Source of the DNA: Burkholderiales bacterium
GTDB taxonomy: Bacteria; Pseudomonadota; Gammaproteobacteria; Burkholderiales; JAEUMW01
Direction of reading: 5' to 3'
Assembly: GCA_016791285.1 (NCBI GenBank)
Contig: JAEUMX010000074.1
Coordinates: 1 to 35,532 of the forward strand
DNA length: 35,532 nt
Each line of letters starts with the position of its first letter. Position 1 is the stretch's first letter. Made by a program: the position numbers and the translations under genes. The notes beneath the pieces were generated by a model. That model did no database searches and was not told the DNA's origin. It saw only the letters and a program-made list of their open reading frames with translations. Shown here piece after piece: positions 8,651 through 16,940 of the stretch.

Positions 8651-8656
8651 ATTATA
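8651..8656 (-). promoter_or_regulatory. Consensus -10 box upstream of arnT
   Basis: On the minus strand the six bases read TATAAT, a perfect -10 hexamer, 27 bases before the arnT ATG and just past the selU stop. The predicted transcript start is near 8644. No good -35 hexamer is seen at 16-18 bases, so an activator may be needed. No PmrA-type tandem CTTAAT site is visible. This suggests the arn operon can be transcribed independently of selU. Confidence 0.5.
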
Positions 8657-8672
8657 TCGCGGCGGCGTGCCT

Positions 8673-9722
8673 TCAGGGCTGCGCGGCAAGCTCCCGTGCG
8701 AGGCTTGCGAAATCCACATCCCGTATGCCCGGCAGCAGGACGGGCGCTGCGTCGTGGAGCCGGGCGAAGTTCCCGCCGGTCGAACGCTGGTAGGCGGGAT
8801 CGTAATGTCGCTCGAGGAGATCGGCGACGAGCTCCGCGATGCGACCCGACCGCGCGAGCGATTGCCAGGCTGCGATGCGCTCGCGCCCGTGCCGGTTCGT
8901 GAGCAGCGCGAGCTTCGCGCACAAGCTCTCGACGTCAGCCACGAGATGCGCGTATTCGTCCTCGAGCAACGCCACGCGCGCGGCCAGATCGGCCTCGAGG
9001 CTGAGGCAGGCGCCTGCCCGGATCGCCGCCATGAGCGTCTCCGGCACGGTCAGCCGGCCGATCCTGCGGCTTTCCGCCTCCACGAATACCGGACGGGCCG
9101 GCGCGAAGGCGCTGAGCCGTTCCCGCACCAGGCTCTCGAACCACTTCTGGGGGGGCTGCGCGGCGTCCGGCAGGGTGCCGAGCACCGAGCCCCGATGCTG
9201 AGCCAATGCTTCGAGATCGAGGACCTGCGCTCCCGTGTTCTCCAGGGCACGCAAGAGACGGCTCTTGCCGCTCCCCGTGCGCCCGCAGATGACCCGGAAG
9301 TTCAACGCCGCGGGCAGACGTTCGAGGTCGTCGATCACCGCGCGGCGGTACGCCCGGTAGCCGCCGGCGAGCCGCGCCGCCGGCCAGCCGACCTCGCGCA
9401 GCACATGGGCCATGGCTTCGCTGCGCTTGCCGCCGCGCCAGCAGTAGACCAGCGGCCGCCAGCCCTTGGGCCGGTCCAGGAACTCGCGCTCGATATGCAG
9501 TCCGATGTTGCGGGCAGCGAGTGCCGCACCGACCTTGCGCGCCTCGAACGCCGAGACCTGCTTGTACAGAATGCCGACGCGGGCGCGCTCCACATCGTCC
9601 AGCACCGGCAGGTTGCGTGCGCCCGGGATGCGATCCTCGGCGAACTCGGCAGGCGAGCGCACGTCGATCACCGCGTCGAATTCGGGTACCTGGGCGACGG
9701 ACGCTTCGAATTCGGCGCGCAA
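8673..9722 (-). CDS. selU: tRNA 2-selenouridine synthase SelU/MnmH
   Basis: SelU replaces sulfur with selenium in 2-thiouridine at the wobble position of certain tRNAs, via a geranylated intermediate, using selenophosphate. With the TTG start at 9722 the protein has 349 residues, close to the E. coli length. A rhodanese domain fills about residues 1-130 with catalytic C94 in VYCWRGGKRS, preceded by VIDVRSPAEF and GARNLPVL. A P-loop GRTGSGKS at 147-154 opens the second domain. An AGGAG lies eight bases before the TTG; an in-frame GTG at 9731 overlaps that ribosome binding site and is less likely. The gene implies a selenophosphate synthetase elsewhere in the genome. It lies 49 bases upstream of arnT. 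Confidence 0.92.
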   Translation of the reverse strand: MRAEFEASVAQVPEFDAVIDVRSPAEFAEDRIPGARNLPVLDDVERARVGILYKQVSAFEARKVGAALAARNIGLHIEREFLDRPKGWRPLVYCWRGGKRSEAMAHVLREVGWPAARLAGGYRAYRRAVIDDLERLPAALNFRVICGRTGSGKSRLLRALENTGAQVLDLEALAQHRGSVLGTLPDAAQPPQKWFESLVRERLSAFAPARPVFVEAESRRIGRLTVPETLMAAIRAGACLSLEADLAARVALLEDEYAHLVADVESLCAKLALLTNRHGRERIAAWQSLARSGRIAELVADLLERHYDPAYQRSTGGNFARLHDAAPVLLPGIRDVDFASLARELAAQP

Positions 9723-9750
9723 CGGGAGCACTCCTGGGCAAACGACGGCG

Positions 9751-9756
9751 ATTCTA
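9751..9756 (-). promoter_or_regulatory. Candidate -10 box for selU
   Basis: On the minus strand these bases read TAGAAT (five of six to consensus), about 28 bases before the proposed TTG start of selU, placing transcription start near 9744. The -35 region is poor. The gap 9723-9890 is the divergent promoter region of selU and the HD-domain gene; I see no clear plus-strand promoter in it. Confidence 0.35.
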
Positions 9757-9890
9757 CAGACTCTCGGGAGACTCTCCGACCCGTCGCGTGCCGTCGATCC
9801 ACGGGCTGCTTGCGGATATTCCCGCGTGGCGCGCGCTTTGCTGCCCCGCCGACGAGACCTCCTCCAGCCCTCCCACCGGACCTTCCCACA

Positions 9891-10850
9891 ATGGATGTCA
9901 GCCCCTTTCCGCAGGACGTCAAGGACGCCGTGAACCTCGAGGACGTGGTGGCGGTGTGCGCGGCGGTCCGGGAAATCCTCGGCCGGCGCTATCCAGCCAG
10001 CGACTTCGCGGTCCTGGATCAGGTGTTCGCGGATGTGGGTCGGCTCTTCAGAGGGGAAATGCCCGGATTTCAGGCCTGCGACACCAAGTACCACGACCTG
10101 CGCCACACCCTCGACATCACGCTTGCCATGACGCGGCTGCTCGACGGCCACGATCGGGCATCGAGCACCGACGACGCCCTCGGCGCGGAGCGCGCCCTGA
10201 TCGGCGTCATCACCGCGCTGTTCCACGATTCCGGCTACATACTCGAACGCGACGACCGCAACCGCACGAGCGGCGCGGAGTATACGCTCGTCCACGTGTC
10301 GCGCAGCGCCCGCTTCCTGGCGCGCTACCTGCCCGAAATCGGGCTCGGTCGGCACGTCGCGCGGGCGACGCGCCTGGTCCATTTCACCGGTTACGAGATC
10401 CCGATCGACCGGCTGGAACTGCCCGATCCGCTCGACCGGCGCCTGGGCTGCATGCTCGGGAGCGCCGACCTCATTGGGCAGATGGCCGATCGCATCTATC
10501 TCGAGAAGTGCCGCGATTTCCTCTACGAGGAGTTCGTGCTGGCGGGCATCGCACAGCGCGAGCATGCGGATGGTTCGATCGAGATCCGCTACGCCTCGGC
10601 CGCCGACCTGCTCGCGAAGACGCCCGGGTTCTACGAGAACGTGGCGAAAAAGCGGCTCGACGGACTGTTCGGCGGCCTGCACGAGATCGTGGCCACCCAT
10701 TTCGGCGGCGCGAACCCCTATCGCGAGCGCATCGAGCGCAACATCGCGTTCCTCAAGGAAGTCCTCGCGCGCGGCGAATTCGAGCGCCTGCGCCGCAAGA
10801 GCGTCACCCTCTCGGTTCGCCGCGGCGCCGGGCGCGACCCCGACCGCTGA
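9891..10850 (+). CDS. HD-domain metal-dependent phosphohydrolase
   Basis: The protein has 319 residues from an ATG at 9891. It has an HD-domain metal-site pattern: H72 in KYHDLRHTLD, H112-D113 in LFHDSGY, and D193 in GSADLIGQMADR. The YHxxxH-x-x-D arrangement resembles bacterial relatives of class I cyclic nucleotide phosphodiesterases more than dGTPases or HD-GYP proteins (no GYP motif is seen). The substrate cannot be read from the sequence. The frame is open far upstream (overlapping selU antisense), but the ATG at 9891 fits the domain start and the divergent arrangement. It is transcribed away from selU and converges on tesA, with 11 bases between the stops. No signal peptide or membrane helix is apparent. 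Confidence 0.85.
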   Translation: MDVSPFPQDVKDAVNLEDVVAVCAAVREILGRRYPASDFAVLDQVFADVGRLFRGEMPGFQACDTKYHDLRHTLDITLAMTRLLDGHDRASSTDDALGAERALIGVITALFHDSGYILERDDRNRTSGAEYTLVHVSRSARFLARYLPEIGLGRHVARATRLVHFTGYEIPIDRLELPDPLDRRLGCMLGSADLIGQMADRIYLEKCRDFLYEEFVLAGIAQREHADGSIEIRYASAADLLAKTPGFYENVAKKRLDGLFGGLHEIVATHFGGANPYRERIERNIAFLKEVLARGEFERLRRKSVTLSVRRGAGRDPDR

Positions 10851-10861
10851 CGGCGGCGGCG

Positions 10862-11476
10862 CTACGACCGCTTGCCCAGCAGCGGGCGCAGCACCGGCCA
10901 CACGTTGTCGAGCATGAGCGGCTGCGCCGCCGCCGTCGGGTGTATGCCATCGGCCTGGAAGTACTCGCGCTTCTCGCCGAACCCAGCCAGCATGAAGGGC
11001 ACCAGCGGCACCTTCTGTTCGCGCGCCACGCCCTCGAACAAGGCCTGGAACTTTTCGGTGTAGGCCGTGCCGTAGTTGGGCGGCAGCTGCATGCCGACAA
11101 TGAGCGGTTGGGCGCCGGCGCTCCTTGCCGTGCGGATCATCGTTTCGAGATTCTGGCGCGTGGTGGCGAGCGGCAGGCCGCGCAGTCCGTCGTTGCCGCC
11201 CAGTTCGATGACGACGATGGCAGGCCGGTGCTGGGCGAGCACCGCTTCCAGCCGCTTCGCGCCACCCAGGGTCGTTTCCCCGCTGACACTCGCATTCACC
11301 ACCCGGTAAGTGAACTTCTCGGCCCGCAGGCGGTCGGCCAGCAGGGCCACCCAACCCTGGTCCTGCGGCAACCCGTAACCCGCCGACAGGCTGTCGCCGT
11401 AGATCAGCAGCACCGGCTGCGCATATGCCGACAACGCCATCCAACCGAACAGAAAGAGCACACACTTCTTGAACAT
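10862..11476 (-). CDS. tesA: Periplasmic arylesterase / lysophospholipase L1 TesA (SGNH hydrolase)
   Basis: TesA is a periplasmic SGNH/GDSL hydrolase acting on acyl-thioesters, aryl esters and lysophospholipids. The 204-residue precursor has a signal peptide with a probable cut after AYA (residue 19). Block I is GDSLSAGYG with the nucleophile S29, block III is GGNDGLRG with N95, and block V is DGIHP with D176 and H179. The length is typical. It diverges from ybbA, and the two ATGs overlap in the bases 11474-11477 (CATG), so each gene's ribosome binding region lies inside the other gene. On the minus strand GAGG is found about ten bases before its ATG. The tesA/ybbA-ybbP neighbourhood is conserved in proteobacteria. 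Confidence 0.95.
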   Translation of the reverse strand: MFKKCVLFLFGWMALSAYAQPVLLIYGDSLSAGYGLPQDQGWVALLADRLRAEKFTYRVVNASVSGETTLGGAKRLEAVLAQHRPAIVVIELGGNDGLRGLPLATTRQNLETMIRTARSAGAQPLIVGMQLPPNYGTAYTEKFQALFEGVAREQKVPLVPFMLAGFGEKREYFQADGIHPTAAAQPLMLDNVWPVLRPLLGKRS

Positions 11477-12173
11477 GTCAGGTCAACCTCGCGGACCGAT
11501 CCTCAGTGTCTCCACCCTCACGAAGCAGGTCGAAAGCGGCTCCGGGCGGCTCACGATTCTCGATGACGTGACCTTCGACGTGCAAGAGGGCGAAGCGGTT
11601 GCGATACTCGGCGCCTCCGGCTCGGGGAAGACCACGCTGCTCGGGCTGATGGCCGGGCTCGACACACCGACGGCGGGGCGCGTCGTGCTCGACGGCGTCG
11701 ATCTCTTCGCGCTGGACGAGGACGGCCGGGCGGCGCTGCGCGGGCGGATGGTGGGGTTCGTGTTCCAGTCGTTCCAGCTGTTGCCGGCGCTCACCGCGCT
11801 CGAAAACGTCATGTTGCCGCTCGAGCTGGCCGGCAGCCCCGGTGCGCGCGAGGCAGCAACCGCGCTGCTCGGGCGGGTCGGTCTCGGCGCACGCCTGGCG
11901 CACCGCCCGAAGCAGCTGTCCGGCGGCGAGCAGCAGCGCGTCGCTATCGCCCGCGCATTCGCCGGCAATCCGCGCCTCCTGCTCGCCGACGAGCCGACCG
12001 GCAATCTCGATGCAGCGACCGGCCAGGAGATCATCGAGCTCATGTTCGCTCTCAATCGCGAGAGCCGCACCACGCTCCTGCTGGTGACTCACGACGAGGC
12101 GCTGGCCGGGCGCTGCCGGCGCCGGCTGCGCATCGCCGCGGGGCGGCTGACCGCGGACGAGACGGTGCGATGA
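11475..12173 (+). CDS. ybbA: ABC transporter ATP-binding protein, YbbA/LolD family
   Basis: This 232-residue ATPase carries Walker A GASGSGKTT, the signature LSGGEQQR, Walker B LLLADEPTGNLD, and an H-loop LLVTHD. It belongs to the MacB/LolD/YbbA group that works with FtsX-type permeases in lipoprotein extraction or mechanotransmission rather than classical transport. The permease ybbP follows with an ATGA overlap. I chose the ATG at 11475; a TTG two codons upstream (11469) is possible. The start overlaps the start codon of the divergent tesA gene. No strong Shine-Dalgarno sequence is visible. Confidence 0.93.
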   Translation: MSGQPRGPILSVSTLTKQVESGSGRLTILDDVTFDVQEGEAVAILGASGSGKTTLLGLMAGLDTPTAGRVVLDGVDLFALDEDGRAALRGRMVGFVFQSFQLLPALTALENVMLPLELAGSPGAREAATALLGRVGLGARLAHRPKQLSGGEQQRVAIARAFAGNPRLLLADEPTGNLDAATGQEIIELMFALNRESRTTLLLVTHDEALAGRCRRRLRIAAGRLTADETVR

Positions 12174-14662
12174 GATCGGCTGCGTTCGCCGCGCGCATGT
12201 TGGCCCGTGACTGGCGGGCGGGCGAGCTGAGAGTGCTGGCGGCGGTGCTCGTCATCGCGGTGGCGAGCGTCACGACGGTTGCGTTCTTCGCCGATCGGAT
12301 GAAGTCGGCGCTGGGCAACGAGGCCAACAATCTGCTCGGGGCGGACCTCGTGGTGGTGTCGGACCGTCCGCTGGCGGCTGCGTTTCGCGACGAGGCACGC
12401 CGGGCCGGACTCGCCACCGTCGAACTGCTCAAGTTCCCGAGCATGGTGCTCGCCGCGGACATCAACGTGCTGGCCGAGATCAAGGCGGTGGAATCGGGCT
12501 ATCCGCTGCGCGGCGAGCTGCGCATCGGCGAGCGATCGATCGATGTCGGCGCGGCGACGCGGCAGGCGCCCGCGGCGGGCACGGTCTGGGTCGACGATCG
12601 GCTGCTGGCGCGCCTTAGCGTGAAGACGGGCGACGAGATCGGACTCGGCGAGCGCGGGTTTCGCATTGCCGGCGTCATCGTGCAGGAGCCGGAAGCCGCG
12701 GTCGGATTCCTGAGTCTGGGGCCGCGACTCATCATGAATCCTGCCGACCTGCCCGCCACAGGACTGATCCAGCCCGGCAGCCGGGTGAGCTATCGCCTGC
12801 TGCTGGCCGGCGATGCGCGCGCGATCGAGTCGTATCGCGACTTCGCGAAGCGCAGGATCGGCGCGGGTCAGCGCATCGAGGATGTGCGGGAGGCGCGCCC
12901 CGAGATCAAGTCGGCGCTCGAGAAAGCGCAGCGCTTCCTCGGGCTCTCGGCGCTGTCGAGCGTCGTTCTGGCCGCGGTCGCGGTCGCGCTCGGTGCGCGC
13001 CGCTACCTGCAACGGCACCTGGACGCGTGCGCGATGATGCGCTGTCTGGGGGCGAGCCAGGGCGCGATCCTGCGCCTGCACGTGTTCCTCTTCATGATGC
13101 TCGGCGCGGCGGCGAGCCTTATCGGCTGCGCGGTCGGCTTCGCCGGGCAGGCGCTGCTCGGCCGGCTGCTCGCCACGTTGATCGGCGTCGAGCTGCCGCT
13201 GCCCGGGCTCATGCCTGCGGTGCACGGCGTCGTGACGGGCTTCGTGCTGCTCGCGGGATTCGGTCTGCCGCCCGTGATCGCGCTGGGCCGGGTGCCGACC
13301 CTGCGGGTGCTGCGCCGCGACCTCGGCGCGCCGACCGGTTGGGGCGCTGCCGGCTATGCCGCCGGGGTGGCGATGGTGGCGGCGCTGCTCTTGTGGGAGG
13401 CCGACGGCCTGCGTCTCGGTGTCTACGTCCTGGCCGGGACGGCCGGGCTCATCCTGCTCGCCGCGCTCAGTTCCTGGCTGGCGCTGCGGCTGCTCGTGCG
13501 GGGTGCGAAGGATGCGGGATTCGCGTGGCGCTTCAGCATCGCCAACCTGGAGCGGCGCCGGTTGTCCACGCTCACGCAGGTCTGCGCGCTCGGGCTGGGC
13601 ATCATGGCCCTGCTGCTCCTGACGCTCACCCGCGGCGATCTCCTCGACAACTGGCGCACTACGCTACCGGCCGACGCGCCCAACCGCTTCCTCGTCAACA
13701 TTCAGCCGGACCAGACCGAAGCGCTCGCCGGGTTCTTCGGGGCAGCGGGGCTGCCGGTCCCCACCGCATACCCGATGGTGCGCGGGCGGCTCACCGCGGT
13801 CAACGGCCGGACGATCGGACCCGCGGACTTTCCGGACGAGCGGGCGCGGCGGCTCATCGACCGCGAGTTCAACCTGTCCTGGGCGCAGCGCCCGAAGGAC
13901 GACAACATCATCGTCGAGGGGCGCTGGTGGAACCCCGGCGAGCGCAACGTCGCGCAGCTTTCCGTGGAAAGCGGGATCGCCGACACGCTCGGCATCCGGC
14001 TCGGCGACGAGCTCACATACGACGTTGCCGGGACCGCGGTGCGGGCGCGCGTGACCAGTCTGCGGAAAGTCGAGTGGGATTCCTTTCGCGTCAACTTCTT
14101 CGTGATCGCCCCGCCCGGGCTGCTCGACGGTCTGCCGGTCACGTTCGTGAGCAGTTTCTTCCTGCCGCCCGACCGGTCGGATTTCATGAACCGGCTGGTC
14201 CAGAACTTTCCCAATTTCCTCGTGATCGACGTTGCCGCCATCCTGCAGCGCATCCAGAAAATGATGGACCAGGTGGCGAAAGCGGTGGAGTTCGTCTTCA
14301 TCTTCACGCTGGCGGCCGGTCTGGCGGTGCTCTATGCCGCGATCAGCGCGTCCCGGGACGAACGCCTGCATGACGCTGCGATCCTGCGCACGCTGGGCGC
14401 CGGCCGCCGCCAGCTGGTCGCCGCACACGTGGCGGAGTTCGCGCTGATCGGCGCGCTCGCCGGCCTGCTCGCGGCGGCCTTCGCCACCGCGTTGAGCTAC
14501 GGTGTGTCGGTGAGTCTCCTGCACATCCCCTTCACGTGGAATCCGTGGGTGTGGGTCGCGGGCGTCGCATGCGGCGCGAGCGGGGTCGCCTTTGCCGGCT
14601 GGCTCGGCACGCGCGGCACCCTCGATCATCCTCCGCTCAGCACGCTGCGCGCGCTCGGCTGA
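12170..14662 (+). CDS. ybbP: ABC transporter permease, YbbP/FtsX family
   Basis: The 830-residue protein is the membrane partner of the upstream ATPase. It has an N-terminal helix (about residues 20-40), a periplasmic domain (about 45-255), a cluster of helices near 260-470, a second soluble domain (about 490-700) and a C-terminal FtsX-type block of three helices (about 705-820) containing LHDAAILRTLGAGRRQL. This two-FtsX-domain plan and size match YbbP. Substrate and role are unsettled in the family; the link with tesA suggests envelope lipid or lipoprotein handling. The start ATG overlaps the ybbA stop (ATGA, 12170-12173). Confidence 0.9.
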   Translation: MRSAAFAARMLARDWRAGELRVLAAVLVIAVASVTTVAFFADRMKSALGNEANNLLGADLVVVSDRPLAAAFRDEARRAGLATVELLKFPSMVLAADINVLAEIKAVESGYPLRGELRIGERSIDVGAATRQAPAAGTVWVDDRLLARLSVKTGDEIGLGERGFRIAGVIVQEPEAAVGFLSLGPRLIMNPADLPATGLIQPGSRVSYRLLLAGDARAIESYRDFAKRRIGAGQRIEDVREARPEIKSALEKAQRFLGLSALSSVVLAAVAVALGARRYLQRHLDACAMMRCLGASQGAILRLHVFLFMMLGAAASLIGCAVGFAGQALLGRLLATLIGVELPLPGLMPAVHGVVTGFVLLAGFGLPPVIALGRVPTLRVLRRDLGAPTGWGAAGYAAGVAMVAALLLWEADGLRLGVYVLAGTAGLILLAALSSWLALRLLVRGAKDAGFAWRFSIANLERRRLSTLTQVCALGLGIMALLLLTLTRGDLLDNWRTTLPADAPNRFLVNIQPDQTEALAGFFGAAGLPVPTAYPMVRGRLTAVNGRTIGPADFPDERARRLIDREFNLSWAQRPKDDNIIVEGRWWNPGERNVAQLSVESGIADTLGIRLGDELTYDVAGTAVRARVTSLRKVEWDSFRVNFFVIAPPGLLDGLPVTFVSSFFLPPDRSDFMNRLVQNFPNFLVIDVAAILQRIQKMMDQVAKAVEFVFIFTLAAGLAVLYAAISASRDERLHDAAILRTLGAGRRQLVAAHVAEFALIGALAGLLAAAFATALSYGVSVSLLHIPFTWNPWVWVAGVACGASGVAFAGWLGTRGTLDHPPLSTLRALG

Positions 14663-14722
14663 GCGCTCCGCAGGCCGCAAGCGCGCCTGCTGCCGGCCTG
14701 GAAAGCCTAATGGCAGGGCGGC

Positions 14723-14731
14723 TGCTATACT
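14723..14731 (+). promoter_or_regulatory. Extended -10 promoter placing the rmuC transcript start at its ATG
   Basis: The bases TGCTATACT form an extended -10 element (TGn plus TATACT, five of six to TATAAT). The last base is seven bases before the rmuC ATG at 14738, so transcription would begin at or next to the start codon. There is no Shine-Dalgarno sequence before the ATG and no recognisable -35 hexamer, consistent with an extended -10 promoter and a leaderless mRNA. Confidence 0.5.
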
Positions 14732-14737
14732 TTCCCG

Positions 14738-16126
14738 ATGGCAGAAGTTCCTGCAGAGACCCTTCTCGCGGCGGCAGCCGGTCTGGGCCTCGCGGCGCTG
14801 CTGGTCGCGGTGATCGCACTCTTCGTGCTGCTGCGAGCGATTGCGGGGACACGAGCGCATCTGCAGGAGCTTGCCGAATTGAAGCACCGTGAGATCCTCT
14901 CCGGGCTGCACGAGGGGCTCGCAGACCAGTCCGAACGCACTGCGCGAGCACTCTCCGAGTCTTCCGAGCGGGTGCGCGTGCAGGTCGGGCACGAGCTCGG
15001 CGCGACGCGGGCAGCGCTGCAATCGCTGCAACTCTCGCAGATGGGAGAGCTCGGACAGCAGCGCGAATCCCTGCAGCGCTCGCTGCGCGAGCTTGCCGAC
15101 GGGCTCAAGAGCGCGCTGGCGGCGCAGGCGCGCGTGGACCAGGACGCGATTCAGTCGGCGCTTCATCGCACGTCTCAGCAGCTCTCCGAAAGCGTGGGGA
15201 CGCTCGCGCGGGGCGTCGATACGCGCCTGGACCAGATCTCCGGACGCGTGGCCGAGCGCCTCGACGAGGGATTCAAGAACACGAACGACACTTTCGCCCG
15301 CGTGATGGAACGCCTGGCCACCATCGACGAAGCGCAGAAGAAGATCGACGGCCTGACCACGAATGTCGTGACGCTGCAGGAACTGCTCGGCGACAAGCGC
15401 TCGCGCGGGGCGTTCGGCGAAGTGCAGCTCGAGGCGCTGGTTCGCAACGTGCTGCCTACGCAGGCGTTTGCCATGCAGTACACGCTCCCGAACGGTGCCC
15501 GCGCCGACTGCGTGCTCAAGCTGCCGGAACCCACCGGTCTCGTCGCGGTCGACTCGAAGTTCCCCCTCGAAAACTATCACCGGATGCTGGCAGGGGACAT
15601 CTCGGAGCTCGAACGGGCGCAGGCGCAGCGGCTCTTCAAGGCCGATGTGAGGCGTCACGTGGACGACATCGGAAGCAAGTACGTCATACCGGACGTCACC
15701 TCGGATGGTGCCGTCATGTTCGTGCCGGCGGAGGCGGTGTTCGCCGAGATCCACGCCTATCACGCGGACCTGGTCGAGCACGCCCAGCGGCAACGGGTGT
15801 GGATCGTGTCGCCGACGACGCTGATGGCAGTGCTGAACACCGCGCGGGCGGTCATCAAGGACGTGGAGACGCGCCGCCAGGTGCACATCATCAAGGACGA
15901 GCTCGCCAAACTGGGACGGGAGTTCGGTCGCTTCGACGAGCGCATGCGCAAGCTGGCCGACCACATCCGCCAGGCGCACGAGGATGCCGAGAGGGTACAG
16001 GTGACGAGTCAGAAGATCAGCCAGCGCTTCGCCCAGATCGAGAGCGTCGAGCTCACGGATGGTCGGCTGCCCGCGCTCGAGCTGCCGCCGGACGAAACCG
16101 GGCGCAGCGCGGCCGGCGGTTCGTGA
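14738..16126 (+). CDS. rmuC: DNA recombination protein RmuC
   Basis: RmuC is a membrane-anchored, PD-(D/E)XK nuclease-like protein that limits recombination at inverted repeats. The 462-residue frame begins with one transmembrane helix (about 7-33). A long coiled-coil rich in Gln, Leu, Arg and Glu runs to about residue 215. The conserved RmuC core follows: LGDKRSRGAFGEVQLE, then RADCVLKLP and VAVDSKFPLENY, which supply the Asp and D-x-K elements, and later VMFVPAEAVFAEI and VWIVSPTTLMAVLNT. The C-terminus is a shorter coil and a loose tail. It lies 75 bases after ybbP with its own apparent promoter. Confidence 0.95.
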   Translation: MAEVPAETLLAAAAGLGLAALLVAVIALFVLLRAIAGTRAHLQELAELKHREILSGLHEGLADQSERTARALSESSERVRVQVGHELGATRAALQSLQLSQMGELGQQRESLQRSLRELADGLKSALAAQARVDQDAIQSALHRTSQQLSESVGTLARGVDTRLDQISGRVAERLDEGFKNTNDTFARVMERLATIDEAQKKIDGLTTNVVTLQELLGDKRSRGAFGEVQLEALVRNVLPTQAFAMQYTLPNGARADCVLKLPEPTGLVAVDSKFPLENYHRMLAGDISELERAQAQRLFKADVRRHVDDIGSKYVIPDVTSDGAVMFVPAEAVFAEIHAYHADLVEHAQRQRVWIVSPTTLMAVLNTARAVIKDVETRRQVHIIKDELAKLGREFGRFDERMRKLADHIRQAHEDAERVQVTSQKISQRFAQIESVELTDGRLPALELPPDETGRSAAGGS

Positions 16127-16142
16127 CGCGGGCGGGCGCGCG

Positions 16143-16940
16143 GTGTCCTGGAGCTTGCGGGAATGGCGCCGGCAGCGAGTGCTGAAGGGCCGTCCGCTGG
16201 ATGCTCGCGTCTTTGCCGCGGCGATCGAGTCCTTTCCGTTCCTGCGCGTCCTCGACCACGCCGAGCGCGAGCGGCTCGAGCGGTGGGCCACGCTCTTCCT
16301 GGGTGAGAAGCACGCGCACGGCGCCGCCGGGCTCGAGCTCGACGATCGCATGCGCTACGCCATCGCGGCCCAGGCCTGTGTACTGATTCTCGAGCTGGAT
16401 TACGAATACTTCCGCGGCTGGTCGGAGATCATCGTCTACCCCGACGAGTTCCTGGTGCCGCGCGAGTACGTCGACGAGGCCGGGGTCGTGCACGCGCATC
16501 GTGAAGTGCTCGCCGGGGAAGCGTGGCTCGGCGGGCCGGTGATTCTCTCGTGGGCCGACGTGGCGCCGGGCGCGTATGCCGGCGGGGTCAACGTGGTGCT
16601 CCACGAGTTTGCGCACAAGCTCGACATGCTGAACGGCGAGCCCAATGGTTACCCGCCGCTGCACCGGGACATGAGCAAGGATGCCTGGCGGGCGGCGTTC
16701 GAGTCGGCCTACGCGGACTTCTGCGAGCGGGTCGACGGCGGCGAGGACACGCTGATCGACCCCTATGCTGCCGAGCACCCGGGGGAGTTTTTCGCTGTCG
16801 TGACGGAGGCTTTCTTCGGGGCGCCGGGCGTTCTCAGGCGCGAATATCCGGAAGTCTACCGGCAACTCACGCTCTTCTACCGTCAGGATCCCCACGCGCG
16901 GCTCGCACGCACGCGCGAGGCGGCGAGTGCCGTGCGATGA
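16143..16940 (+). CDS. mtfA: MtfA family zinc peptidase (Mlc titration factor)
   Basis: The 265-residue product, the same length as E. coli MtfA, is a cytoplasmic gluzincin-type aminopeptidase. The zinc site is H154-E155-x-x-H158 in VVLHEFAHKLD with E222 in VVTEAFFG as third ligand. In E. coli MtfA binds the glucose repressor Mlc (DgsA) and affects ptsG. Whether a Mlc target exists here is unknown. The start is taken as GTG at 16143, 16 bases after the rmuC stop, because the protein aligns from VSWSLREWRR; no ATG fits. It overlaps the next gene by ATGA, so the two are co-translated. Confidence 0.9.
   Translation: MSWSLREWRRQRVLKGRPLDARVFAAAIESFPFLRVLDHAERERLERWATLFLGEKHAHGAAGLELDDRMRYAIAAQACVLILELDYEYFRGWSEIIVYPDEFLVPREYVDEAGVVHAHREVLAGEAWLGGPVILSWADVAPGAYAGGVNVVLHEFAHKLDMLNGEPNGYPPLHRDMSKDAWRAAFESAYADFCERVDGGEDTLIDPYAAEHPGEFFAVVTEAFFGAPGVLRREYPEVYRQLTLFYRQDPHARLARTREAASAVR

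Noticed and set aside
8624..8719. A 32-residue N-terminal extension of ArnT
   Set aside because: It crosses a consensus -10 box and the selU 3' end, and the length without it equals E. coli ArnT.
7406..8902. A 498-codon plus-strand frame opposite arnT
   Set aside because: Antisense shadow of arnT, dominated by Arg, Gln, Glu and Gly and lacking motifs.
8673..11465. One 930-codon frame that would fuse a TesA-region product to SelU
   Set aside because: SelU has a good ribosome site and start at 9722; upstream codons are antisense to the HD gene and out of frame with tesA.
13664..16351. An 895-codon minus-strand open frame across ybbP, rmuC and mtfA
   Set aside because: It spans three well-supported plus-strand genes and shows no recognisable motif; a GC-driven shadow.
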